The notes below the pieces were generated by a model. It was not told the DNA's origin, searched no databases, and saw nothing but the letters and a program-made list of their open reading frames with translations. The translations under genes and the position numbers were made by a program. This document shows, piece after piece, positions 1 to 12,000 of a stretch of DNA of 64,000 nucleotides; position 1 is the stretch's first letter, and every line of letters starts with the position of its first letter. Source of the DNA: Byssochlamys sp. IMV 00236 (taxonomy: Eukaryota; Ascomycota; Eurotiomycetes; Eurotiales; Thermoascaceae); contig MSJH02000776.1 in assembly GCA_001931875.2 (NCBI GenBank), positions 1 to 64,000 of the forward strand, read 5' to 3'.

Positions 1-658
1 TCTTGAGATATTAAGTGGGTCGGAACTACCACACTAATTTATTAGCGTATTTCAAAATTTCAAAAAATCCCTTTTCTTTCATTTCAAGACTTTTAATTTC
101 ATGAATTTCATGAAATTTTGAATTTCAAATACCACCCCAGGTAGTTACAGTACTAGCAGGATTAACGAAACTGGCAGGGCTGGAACTATCAACTGCTAAC
201 TTGTTCGGACTGGAAGACCATGGAACCCGAGGGCGGTGAGGCTGGATGCGGTGAGCACGGAGATCTCTGATTCATCACCGCGGGCACTGTGGGGCCTCGG
301 CGACAAAGCAAGCGAAACGCTCCGGCCGTCTCTTACCTCCGACCGACTGCCGGTCCTACACGGCTCACGGCTCCAGGGTGGAAATAGACAGAAAGTCTGA
401 AAAAAAAAGGAAGAAAAAACTCAGCTGGACAGCGGAGGCATCAGGAGATAAAAACTGGCCCTCTGCCCCTGATGACAAGCATTCCCCTCCAGCACAGAAA
501 CCACAGCACCAAAAAACCACCAGCTTTCCAACGCTCAAATACCAACATACCACGACCATCGCGTTGTTGGCCTCTGCAGATCCATCACATATCGCGTCTG
601 CTCCTTGCAGCCCTACTCGACTGCGCGCGTTCACCGCCCTCCGCCGCGCCCTGCCCTG

Positions 659-663
659 ATTGG
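659..663 (-). promoter_or_regulatory. Inverted CCAAT box upstream of the Ecm13-like gene
   Basis: ATTGG on the plus strand (CCAAT on the minus strand) lies about 105 bp before the chosen ATG at 767, a typical spacing for a Hap-complex CCAAT site in filamentous fungi. Five bases occur often by chance, so this is only suggestive. Confidence 0.25.
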
Positions 664-766
664 CTGCCCTGTCCACCGCCGCGGCTTTGACTCACAGGCA
701 GAAGAAAGCGAGTCACGTCGGATTGAGCTCATCCAGCTCCCACCCAGACATATTACTACACCGACC

Positions 767-1633
767 ATGACTACTTCTTCACTGACTTCCTCGACTCCCT
801 CCTCCTCTTCTCCCTCTCTCTCCTCCTTCATCATCACTCCCGTTCGCCGCAGACAGCAGCAGAAGAAGATGAGCATCACCCAGACTTACTATCTCGCCCA
901 CACCGCCCGGAGCAAGCTCACCAAAGAGGCTGCCCGGGCGGACCACGACCTCCGCCTTCTCGTCGGACACGCCAACCTGCTCGATTCGCTGATGCTGGAA
1001 CTGGCCGACGCAGAGCAGGAACAGGAGCGATGGTTCAATCAGACGGTCAGCGGTGCCGCCAAGGCCGCTGAGGAGAAGTCCTCCAAGCATATCCAGTGGG
1101 CTGACTCCGTCATGGACGAGGCCATCGTCGAGGACCCGGAGGAAGATTGGGATCCGGAAGACTTGTCCGATCTCGACTCCGACAGTGATGACGATTCAGA
1201 TTCCGAATACGACGAAGATGACTTCGTCGTCGACTCCGCTACCGCTACCGCGACTCCCTTCCACCGGGCACCCTCTCCGGTGGCCATCATCACCGAGCAA
1301 GAAGTTGATGAGGACGAGACCGACTCTGATGACGACTATAGCGAGGAGCACGAGACACTCACATTGACGCGAGCGAGCTCGCGACAGTCACCACCTGAAC
1401 TCTCCTCAGACTCGGACGAGGAATCGGAAGACGAATCCATGCCTCCCTCTCCGGAGGCGCCCACCTTCGATGCCTTCTCCGAAAAAGAGCATCAAGCTGT
1501 GTCCGCTTTCTTCGACAACAAGCAGCCGGCTACAACAGAACTGCCGCTCTCTGAATCTCATGAATCGGATCTCTTCAACCCGGAATACTACGTTCCTGCA
1601 CAAGATCAGGGTACGATGATCGAAGCTTACTAG
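767..1633 (+). CDS. Ecm13-like conserved fungal protein, acidic
   Basis: A single-exon reading frame of 288 residues from the ATG at 767 to TAG at 1631. The frame is open further upstream, but those residues are low-complexity and 767 is the first ATG after a plausible leader. After a Ser/Thr-rich stretch, residues around 40-85 hold the conserved-looking block: a TYYLAHTARSKL segment followed by DHDLRLLVGHANLLDSLM. This resembles my memory of the yeast Ecm13/YJR115W family, whose biochemical role is unknown. The rest is very acidic, with runs of Asp, Glu and Ser (about residues 130-250), and looks disordered. No signal peptide or membrane segment is visible. The family name rests on the short N-terminal block only; that the gene is real is more certain than its name. 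Confidence 0.7.
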   Translation: MTTSSLTSSTPSSSSPSLSSFIITPVRRRQQQKKMSITQTYYLAHTARSKLTKEAARADHDLRLLVGHANLLDSLMLELADAEQEQERWFNQTVSGAAKAAEEKSSKHIQWADSVMDEAIVEDPEEDWDPEDLSDLDSDSDDDSDSEYDEDDFVVDSATATATPFHRAPSPVAIITEQEVDEDETDSDDDYSEEHETLTLTRASSRQSPPELSSDSDEESEDESMPPSPEAPTFDAFSEKEHQAVSAFFDNKQPATTELPLSESHESDLFNPEYYVPAQDQGTMIEAY

Positions 1634-4600
1634 CAGCACGCGCGCTGCTTCTGACGACCTTCATCGATGTACCATACAGTGATACCCCTGATGATTCTGA
1701 GATACCGATTTATGAGCGAGCTATTCCAGCATTTCGGCATGCATGGCGTTGATACGGCACCAAAAAAAATATTAATTTGCATTCATCGATACGACTCAAA
1801 GACTTGCATTTTCGCTGTGGCATCTATATACACATTTACACTTTATATAAGCGTCTGAGCGCTTGACTTGCATGTTCTTTCTCTCTACTCTTGATATCCA
1901 TTTGCATCATGAAGACCATGACGCCTGGTTTTGTTTATTTATTTATTTATTTTTTTTTTTCGTTTGGAATTGCATAGCATTTCTCCCTCCCGCTACGTCC
2001 CCCAGGCGGGGTTTGAGCGGTCGAAGGTCGAGATGTTTTTTGATGACAGCCACTTAGATGTCCACATCTTACTAGAGATAGTGCATGATAATACTACTAC
2101 CACATTAGATATGGTCAATATCTCATCTGTGCCTGATTACTGTCCACTGTAGAGTGTAGACTTTAGAGTACCCACTATCGTAGAACTCGATCGGCCTGGA
2201 CTCCCAACAGTCGACCCCCCCGCACGGAAGCGGCTCATAGTACCGAGTAGAGTACGTCTCCTATGCAACGCCTGACGACTCCACAATCTACCCTGTATTG
2301 GTACGTGTACAATTATTGATCAACCCTGGAATAGGATGCCGGGCTCTTGTCTGGACTCTGATCCCGCGCGTCGAACGTTAGTTTACGCCGTCGATCATGC
2401 CATCTGCACGGCCAGCCCGCAACTGCATCGAGCCCCCTTCACCGCCTGAGATAGCGTTATCTATCAGGCTTCCGCTATCCGTTATCCCCACCAAAGTCGG
2501 CGGGGGTCCGAGTGTTTCTTTTTCGCACGAAAGAGAAAAGCGTTTTTTCTTTAGTGTTTCTAATTCAAAGTTTTTGTTGGATGAATAGGATAGGAGTAAA
2601 GTACGGAAAAATAAAGAAAGAGAGAGAGATTGCGGTGAGGAGAGGGCTGAGATCTTTGTTTTCCTCCCCACGGAGGGGGTATTCTTATGTTCTTGTAACT
2701 TTTAATAAATAATACTTGGGCTAGTTATTTATGCATGTGCTTACTTACTTACTTGCTTGCTTGTTTTCTTTTCATCTCATCTTATGTAAATCAACTAACA
2801 AACTAACTAACTAAATAGTTACTACTATAACAGAGGTAAGAAAGGGGTATTGTAACTAGCTCCTGTATCATTTATTAAGACAAGATTCTATTATGCTAAA
2901 TGCAGAGTCCTTCTTATTTCTATCGCCAGATTATTATTCCATAGACTGTATCGACAGTATACGAAGAAAGCGACAAAAACAAGCTATGTACTAACTACTA
3001 TTGTTGAAGTTTTTGATTTTTATGTCCCAACAGTGATAGATAGTGGGGACTATACTAGACTCGGGGGCTGGTAACCAGATCGCCGATGCTGGCGATTTTC
3101 TCTTTCTTTCTTCTTTTCTATAGAGATTAGCTAGCTATTTACGGAGTACATAGTGATGACTCCGCTTTGGGAGACTAATGTCTTTTTGGTTTTTACATAT
3201 TTCTTTTTTTGCCCTTTATTCTTTCGTACTCTTTTCATTATTCTTTTTTTTTTGTTTTTTTTGATGGGGCATTTAAAGGGAGAAAAAAAAAAGAGTCGGG
3301 GTCCACTTCTAGGACGGACTCACTGCTACTGTAGTTAGTCGGTCGGGCTCTACTTAATAATGACTCTGGTCACCTGGACAATAGCCCTAGAAAGAGTCGG
3401 GAGAGAAGGCCGGCAGAAAGAGAGTATAAGTGTATGCTCGGATAATCGGGTTTAAACTACTTGTGCTTACTTCCTCTTACAGTAGTTACTGGCACCTGAG
3501 GGAGAAGAAATAACGGTAGCGGCGGCCATGTATGTTCTGTACTTATTCACTGTGTAAGCACGATGCGGTGTGTATTATTGTCAGTTAGTATGAATATATC
3601 CTACCTATAGTTTTCTCTAAGTAGTAAAAGAAAAATTTTCCTATGAGGGGTTGTTTCGTGGTTATGCACATGGCCGAGTTCGGACGTTCTTCAGAGCGGC
3701 GGGTTGGTATAAGCGTACGTTAGGTACATACTTTGGCTGGGCCTTTTTAGCGGCAGATCCGCCGAGACTCGTGAGACAGAAAAAAACAGGAAAAGGCGGG
3801 ATTTCGATGATTTGTAGTATCTTTGGCTCGAGGGAGACTTTGGTTTTTTTCTTTCTGTAATGATTACTTTTCTTTTTTGACGGCGGACTTTATTTCTGAC
3901 ATAAGCGCAAGTTCCTCCGTCGGCTCGTCTATTGTTCCTATTGTTCCCTGTGTGGTTTCTCAGTACCATGGTAGAGAGAGTGCCACAATGATTATCTGTC
4001 AGTTGGTCAAGGCGTAAGGCGTCGGAGATAGGCTCGCATTCTCCGTGGGAGTAATATGCATTTTGTCAGCACAGTCGGGGATTATTCAGCGATGGCCGCA
4101 ATCAACTGATTCACTAGGATCCTTTTTATCGATATCCTGATTTCGCGGGGTCTAGAAGTAAGCGCGGACAAGCACACATGACGTGTTTTATCTCATCACT
4201 GATCTGTAATGCGCTTGTCGGCGATTAGTGATCTGGTCGAGGTGTTACTGTCTCATTGGTGACAGCCGTAGATTCTGGCCTTGAACATGCTCCTGATTTT
4301 GCTTTGTTTCAAGTATTGGTTAGGTTGTCATATTGGACGCCCTCCAGTAGACTGCAAGGCGAGGACAAATACATCTTGCTGAATCCATTCGAATATTGTA
4401 GAACTATAGATGCGACTCGTGTGCCTAGACTCTGCACGATCAGCTGCTGGTTTAGCTACCCAACCTTATATGCATAGTTCCTGCTTGCAGTGCTCAGCGG
4501 GGACATTCGTTGTTAGCCTTTTAGTTTCCTAACTGGAAATCCCCGTCAATTATGGCATTTACCTTTGCGTGAGAAGATATCATGACAATTTTGTCACATC

Positions 4601-5697
4601 TCTACCAGGAGGTACGCCCCCCCTCGAGTATTATTTGTTTCGCAGTGAACGACCCACAGCATGTATCCACGTCGGGCGCCATGACAAGGCCAGCGCTATG
4701 GAGTATGGCGTCACCCTGTGGCATCAACTTGTCTGGACTTTGTTTGGACTGCCTTTGGGGATAGCGGGAGATCGTACGATGACAGCTGACAGTGCATGAC
4801 CTCGGACTTGCAACCCGTGATAACCGCGAGAGAAACTCTCCTTGTTGCATGTTCTCATTCTTGGCTGTCATTCGGAGATTTTGCACATGCCGCTGAAACG
4901 TGTTCTCGGTACTTTCTCCCAGAGAGCTAGGCCGGCTGGAGCTTCTCAAGAGCGCAATTAGTTAACTTAATCAGCTAACCTAACTAGTTAGTTGATCAAT
5001 TTTTTAGTTAGTCGAAGAAGAATGTTGACTGCAATCGGCTTGGAGGTTCAACGCCGCAAAGCCTCTCGGTGCCTAAAGCGGTCAGTTGGTTCTGCCGCTC
5101 CCCACCTGCCCCTGTGGATCCGGTTCATCCCATTCGAGCTCGACTTGACTTGACTCGACCGACTTGACACTTGACAACCTCTCTCTGACTCCTTGATCTC
5201 TGTCGCAGCAGACTACCTGTCGAGGCTGACGATGCGATCCATTTCCCTCTTGGTTTACCATGAATAGCGTCTGGAGTCTTGCGCCTACTCGAGAATTACG
5301 GGAGCTTCGCGGCGGCTGAACCAAAGCGGAAATACACCAGTTCACTGGTTGCCATCGTGTGTCAACATCACCTATTACATTGTGGAACACTTACGGGAAT
5401 TTGGATAAGCACTATACTACCCGTGTATGGTCGACAAAGAGATACATACTCTCTCGACAACTATTTACCTCTATTCCGCGATTCACCAGGTCGCCGACAG
5501 AGTGAATCGAGCGGTACTTGCTCGAGACATTCAACGGACCTTGCGACAGAGAACAGCATCAGAAGTACACCAGAGACATTCCATTAATACCCATTTCAGG
5601 CCCTTTCGATCGATTGCTCCACTCGCTTTGCGCCTCGTCGACAAATACAGAGTGACGATCCGAACTGCACGCAGTGGAGACTGCGACTTTCTTCAAA
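1634..5697. other. 4-kb gap with no supported gene
   Basis: Only short, overlapping open frames without recognisable domains occur here. The stretch contains homopolymer T and A runs, TTTA and ACTT/GCTT short repeats (about 1930-1960 and 2740-2765), one TACGGAGTA motif at 3140-3148, and TAACTAGTTA-like palindromic sequence near 4960-5010. Part must be the 3' end of the Ecm13-like transcript and the promoter of the universal stress protein gene. A long non-coding RNA is possible but cannot be seen from sequence alone. Confidence 0.5.
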
Positions 5698-7483
5698 ATG
5701 CCATCACAGTCTCCCCAACCTCCAACCAAATCCACAAACTCTGCGCATGGACATGACGAGGAGCGCGTGTCACGGCGACCGGGAAGTTCGTTGAGCTTCC
5801 GGCTGGGTCCCAGAGGATCTTCCCAACCGGCAGATGACAGCCGCAAAAAGTCCATCCAGTTCAACGTTGGATCTCCGACTATGCCCTCGTTCCCCCGTCG
5901 AACTGGGAGCATCAAGAGTCCTCTAGCGCCTCGGCCACATAAGGTCGTCCCCAGGGTGCCATCTCCCCCACCTCCAGAGTACGTCTACGCATCCAGTTTG
6001 CTCTTCCAGAATATGTAATTTTTCTTCCTCGTCACCAGCGGCACTGTAGACTACGCTATCGACTTTTTGGAGAACTATGCGCCTCTTGTATGCGGTCGAG
6101 CTAACAATGGCCAATAATATAGTACCTACCAGCGCGGAGTTTCATTCGATACTTTCGATAATCGGGATGCTACCGATTACTCATTCACTCTCAATTACAA
6201 GCACAGGGGCTACCAGCTCACCCGCCGCAGCCGCACCTTTCTATGCGGCACAGACCAGAACGATTATTCCGACTTCGCTCTTGAATGGCTTATGGATGAG
6301 CTCGTTGATGATGGCGATGAGATCGTTTGCCTGCGAGTCGTTGAGAAAGACTCGAAGATCGCAAGCGATTCTAGTGTCGAGGAAGGAAAGTACCGGCAAG
6401 AGGCGGAGAAACTGTTCAAGCAAGTCATCCAGAAGAATAGTCAGGATGAAAAGGCGATCAGTCTGGTACTGGAACTTGCGATTGGAAGAGTGCAGGAAAT
6501 TATTCAGCGCATGGTGAGTGTGTCTATTACCAGTTCCCGACGAACAGATCTAACAAGGTCAGATCCAAATCTACGAGCCTGCCCTTCTCATCGTCGGTAC
6601 GCGCGGTCGAAGCATGAACAGCATGCAAGGACTGCTACCAGGGTCTGTGTCAAAGTACTGTTTGCAGCAATCGCCAATCCCAGTGATCGTTGTACGTGCT
6701 TCTGCGAAGCGCGAAAAGAAGAAAAAGAAGCGTCTTGCCGATCCGACGAGGCGTAACTATAACAGCATCCTGCAGATGAGCGAGAAGCGAGGCAGTGGGT
6801 TGTTCGATATACCCGACAACAGCGACAGCAGTCTTCTCAGGAACGCCGATGCTGAAGCCGTTGCGGTAGCCAAGGCCATTGGCTTACCGCGATCAGCGTA
6901 CCAGAACCGCGAACACATGTTTGGAACTTCTAGAGAGACCTTGTCTAGCAAGAGTAGTGACCAGGACAGCAAATCGACGGTCCATACTGAGCTGGAGATT
7001 CCCCGAGCGGAGTCACCAAATGCCGTGGTCATGAAGAGTCCGATCTTAGGAGATCTCGACACCCCATCGATTACCGAGAGCGAAAGCGAATATGACACAA
7101 AAAGTACAGCTCAGCCGGTGGCCACTGAACCTGCTGGGGATGAGAACAAAGTTCTACAGAACGGCAACTCAGAAACAGCCATGAGCGGGGTGGACGAAGT
7201 CGCGAACTCTTCGAATCCGAGTGTCGGACACCCGGACATAGTCATTCAACAACTTGAGGATGATGCTCCATCTGGAGGTGCCGAACCAGGACAAGGCTAT
7301 GAAACTCCTACTTCGGCGTCTGCAGGTAGCCGTGGAACCGTATCTCCTAAGATAACTGAGACTGTTGAGCCTGGGTCTTCTGATGATAGCACTTCTGTGG
7401 CTAACTCGGCCCTGTCACAACGGTCTGATGCGGACAGTACCCACAAGGAAGAAAAGAACACGAACGAGACAGCAGAGGCATAA
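5698..7483 (+). CDS. Universal stress protein (USP) family protein
   Basis: Three exons, 5698-5978, 6123-6513 and 6563-7483, give 530 residues. Introns are 144 and 49 nt with GTACGT/TAG and GTGAGT/CAG borders, and phases agree. Residues 1-95 are basic, Ser/Pro-rich and probably disordered. The USP fold spans about residues 98-265: it opens with RGVSFDTFDN, contains the Asp/Glu-rich segment ending in EIVCLRVV, and closes with the nucleotide-binding signature GTRGRS...GLLPGSVS followed by SPIPVIVV. Spacing between the last two glycines is 11 residues rather than the bacterial 9. A Lys-rich patch follows, then about 230 residues of Ser/Glu-rich tail. Fungal proteins of this build are thought to act in stress responses, but no reaction is assigned. 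Identity as USP is secure; the role is not. Confidence 0.88.
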
Positions 7484-9052
7484 ATATTCTCGTCTGCCTG
7501 GTCGTTGGTAAGCTTAGGCAGATCTTCGCTCATGCATTCCACGATTCCATCATAACCCGTCTTCCGGTCTCGGAAAAATCGACGAGTTCAACTCACAAAC
7601 TGCTATTTTTTTTCTTTCCGGGATTTCTCGCCTGGCGTTCTACAGCTTTATTGGTCTTTGCTTCAGTATATTTCCCCTAATACTATACCCCTCCCCACCC
7701 GCAGCATTGTTACGAGATTACTACGGAAATTCTCGAGAGCGCATTTCAGGTGTTTTTGCTTCTTCTCGCCCCTTGAATTCATCCATGTATCTAATAAGAT
7801 ACCCTTGCACAATACACGTTGTCCCAAGAAGGATCCAGGAATCACGGATTATGGAAATAAACATAGATCCTAGAATGACATGATAATAATAAACTGCAAT
7901 AAACCACAGAATCTGCAATTTCAGAACCTTAAAGCTATCATTTTCCACGTGATAAGATAAATATGTATGTATGTATGTCGGAATCTACTCCCAGCAGCAT
8001 TTGCAGACCAAAGAAAGCTACATACAATGAATGTATGCAATAGTTACATCACTTGAGTACTACATACTACAAAGACTCTACTCATCATACTTAAAGGATA
8101 CTTACTCCCTACAATTGATGATAATAATAATAATAATAATCTTCTCATACTTCATTCCGCTTCTGCTGCTGCTACTGCTACTGTGAACAATTGCTCGAAA
8201 AAAAGAAGAAAGAACATGATATAATTACAATAGAATTGAGAAGAGAAGAGAAGGAAAAAAGAAAATAAAGAAGATCCGAACGCGCATGTTTCTCATATTA
8301 AGCAAAAAAAAAAAAAAACCCTTTCGATTTCCCCTTCTTCCCATGTCGTTTCCATTTCTCATTTTTTTTTTCATACTCAGGGTCCCTAGCCCTGGGTGTT
8401 TCGAAAAGATAAGGAAGTAAAGAAAAAAGGAAGCCCGTTAAATATAGCGTACTGACCCGAGAGAAGAAAAAGCCATCAAGAGGTCGACGAGAGGAAAGAA
8501 AAGTACACCAGACACGCATGAGTTTGAACCGTGCTCGTCATATTGAGACAAGAAAAGTTAAAAAGTTGAAGACTTTTCTAACACAATTTTCGTCTAAAAA
8601 AAAGGGAAATGAAGAAAACTGGAAAGGAAGAAGAGAAGATGATGTTTCTAAGGAACAAGGAAATCCACGATTCATAAAGGAGCATGACGTAGCCTGATGA
8701 ATTAACTAACCGCACCACCCAGTGCAAATGCAATGCAAGAAAAGAAAAGGAACTACAAACGGTAAGCAAGCTGGTGGCTAGCCTGAAGTCCCATCCGTGC
8801 GCCAATCCTCGGCCACGGGAAGTCTTCCTGCTCTCCGGGTATTGAAAAGATGAAGCACGCATTCCAGTAGCAATCGATCTCTGCTTTTTTTGTTCTCCTC
8901 TCCTCCCCACGCCTCCTAATTCGCATGCTTGTAAGGTTGGGTTACCAAGTAGATCCTTGTTCTAACCCACGCCGGCATGAGCTCTAGGGAGCCTCCCCTT
9001 AAAAAAAAATCTTGTCTTCCGGAAGAATGTAATAGGAAATGTAGTTCAGCGT
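7484..9052. other. Convergent 3' intergenic region
   Basis: The USP gene and the eIF4G gene end toward each other here. The stretch is AT-rich with poly-A and poly-T runs, an (ATA)n tract at 8121-8140 and TATG repeats near 7963-7977. No open frame shows a domain or sensible codon use, so it is read as two 3' untranslated ends and spacer. Confidence 0.5.
8121..8140. repeat. (ATA)n trinucleotide microsatellite
   Basis: Twenty bases of uninterrupted ATA repeats lie between the convergent USP and eIF4G genes. Confidence 0.9.
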
Positions 9053-12000
9053 CTATGCCGTACCTTCGCCCTCCTTAGCGGGGGACTTCACGGCGGGTCG
9101 TGACTTCGTCAGTTGGGGAGAGGTTGGGTTGGATGGAGGAGATGTAGCCATGTTGTCACGGTCTTCCAAGCTGGCCAGGGCGCTGGATGGAGAAAAAAGT
9201 AGATTAGCTTCCAGAACAGGGCAATAAAAGGGCGGGGGGTCCATTGGCACAAGCAAGCTGCAATCCTCACCTGAACGCATTAATAGAGGATGCAGCCTCC
9301 TTGTCTTCCTTCTTTGCGGGGGGCGTTCCAGCCCGGCTGCTGGCTGCGCTGTCATCGCTGCCGCGAACCAGATTGCCACCAGGGCCCAGGTTCTTGCGGC
9401 CGCTGCTGCTGCGAGAGCCGAACATGCTGGAGGGTCCGAACGACATGGGTTGGTTGGTATTCCTCGTCGTCTTGAGTCTGCGGAGATCGTCGCTTCCGAC
9501 CTTGCTGGAAGCGTAGTCTGGAGGCGGTGCCTGGTTCCTGAAGTCGCTAGAGAACCCACGAGCATCACCACGACCGAGTGTGGGACGGCCACCTCTGTTT
9601 GATTGCTGGCGAATTCGTTCCATTTCTTGTTCCTGCTGTTGACGCATGGCCTGAGAAGATGTTAGTGTTCCGTATACCAGAAGAAGAGCAAGTTTCGGTT
9701 GGGATACATACCTCTTCACGAATCTCCTGGATCGTCTTGGGGCCCTTGTCGGCATCCTTGGACTGCCAACGAGCATTACGAAGATCGACAATGTCCTAAG
9801 AGAAATCACAAATGTTAGCTCACTCTGATTATAAGTAGGAGGCCAATACGAGAGGCACTCACCAGCAGCATGAACCTCAGTCTGCTAGGCAGACCAGGGG
9901 TCTCCATCATCATATTGATACGGCCGAAGTAGGCATCCATCATCGTTCGTCCCTTGTCAGAGGCGTCCAGACTAGCACCAATGGTACGGAGCAGGCTGGC
10001 CAAACTCTCAACCTCGGCCTCCTCAGGGATACCCTCGTAGTCAACCAGCTTCTTGACACACTCGTGCATGATACGCTCCGTCAACATGCCGAGCTTGTAC
10101 AGCTCACCAATGAATTTGACCAGACCAAGACCACGACGCTTGGCAGCAGCAGCGATGTAGTACTCGTCCGACATCATGGCCATCTCTTCGGTGGTACCTT
10201 CGGGCTTCGGCGGCAGGTTGACCTTCCAACCACGCTCGAACTCTTCCTGACAACGGTTGAGGAGGTACTTTCTGAACAAGCTACCACCAGCGACGACGTT
10301 GCCCATTTTGTCACGAATGCTTTCATCCTTGATCTCGGGGCTCATGCTCTCCAGCATGCGCTTCGCGAACTTGGCGTACATAGGCGCCCAGTGAGCCTCA
10401 TCGGTGGCCTTCTCGAAAAGAAGCTGGATAACTTGGCGAAGTGTCCGGCCGTCAGTTTCCTCCTTGGACTGAGAAACAATCTCGAGGATCTGGCCTGAGA
10501 TACGGTCGAAGTTCTCAGGCGTCATCTTGTTCAGATTGGCCTTAACCTTGCGCTGTACCACATCCGGAGGCATAAGGCCGTCTCCGCCAGGAGCAGGACC
10601 GGCGGCAGCAGCAGCCTGGCCCACACTGCGCGGCTTCCAGCCGGTGGAAGATGTGAGGGCCTTGAACTCCTTTTGAGAAACAGGAGGCATAGCCTTGCTG
10701 GCTTCCTCTTCCTTCCTGGAAGCCTGCTTGCTGCGCTTGCTGTCCGAACGAGTACCACCGCGGCTGGACATACGAGGCGACTGCGGAAGACCACCGTGCA
10801 AGGAGGATGATGCAGATCGGCTCATAGAGGGAGCACCCATGCCCAGACCAGGGCGACCGAAGGAGCCGAATGGGTTGCCGCCCATGGAAGAACGAGCTGC
10901 GTTCGACAGTGCAAGGCGCTGCTCCGACGTAGTTCCAGGAGGCAGAGACTGGCGCGAACCAGGCATCTGTCCGAAGGTGCCCATCTGGAAGTTCTGCGGG
11001 ATACCAGGACGAGAGGTGTTGCGTCCACCCATCGACGGCGTACGAGCGGACTGCGGGCGTGAGTCGCCACTATCACCAACCGTCTCGCGGACACGGGCGT
11101 CCCAGTCGATGGATGGCTTCTCCTTGAAGACATCCTGGAACTGCAGCAGGAACTCCTTGTTGTACTTGAATTTCCGGTCCGCCGGAGCGTTGGCGTTCAA
11201 AGCCGGGTTGGGAGACACAACTGAGGCAGGATAGCTGACCTTGCTAGGGTCCTCAAGGAAGCGAGCAGTCTGCAGCGATTTCATGGCAGCACTGGGCTGA
11301 GGCGGCTCAACAGCCTTGGTGGTCTCCAGCTTAAGCGCAGCAGGCTTGTCGCGCTTGAGTCCGCTAGGCTTCGCCGGCGGTCCCATGGAGGCTTCAGAGG
11401 CAGGAGTAGCAGCCCCGCTGTCAGCAGGCGTCTCAGAACCGGGAGTTGACTCGCCACGCTTCGCGAGAGAGGCAAAGGCCTCCTTCTTTGAGGAGTCATC
11501 ACCAGCCTCCAGTCTCTTCATGCGGGCCTCCTCAGCAGCTTCAGCATCGCGCTCAGCTTGCTTCATGTTGCGCTCGTACGCCTCAAGCTCCTCTTTCTCC
11601 TTGCGCTCCTTCTCCTCCTTCTCGGCCTGCTTCTTCCTGTAGTAGTCGGCCTCTGCTGCAGCTTCTTTGGCCTCGATCTCGGCCAATTCGCGCTCGATGG
11701 CATCGTAGTCGATCTCATCGTCATCAGCAGGCTTCTCCTCAGCCTTCTTGGACTCTTCAGCTTTCTTCTGCTCTTCAGCACGAGACTTGGCTTCTTCGGC
11801 CTCCTTGGCGGCGGCAGCTTCCTTTTCGGCCTTCTCTTTTTCAGCAGCCTCTTTCTCAGCTTTCTCCTTCTCAGCCTTCTCCTTCTCGGCCTGCTCCTTT
11901 TCGGCCTTTTCTTTCTCGGCCTTCTCCTTCTCCTCCTTCTCCTTTAGCGAAAGCTCTTCCATTGCCTTGCGAGCTTCCTCTTCTTCCTTCCTCTTACGCT

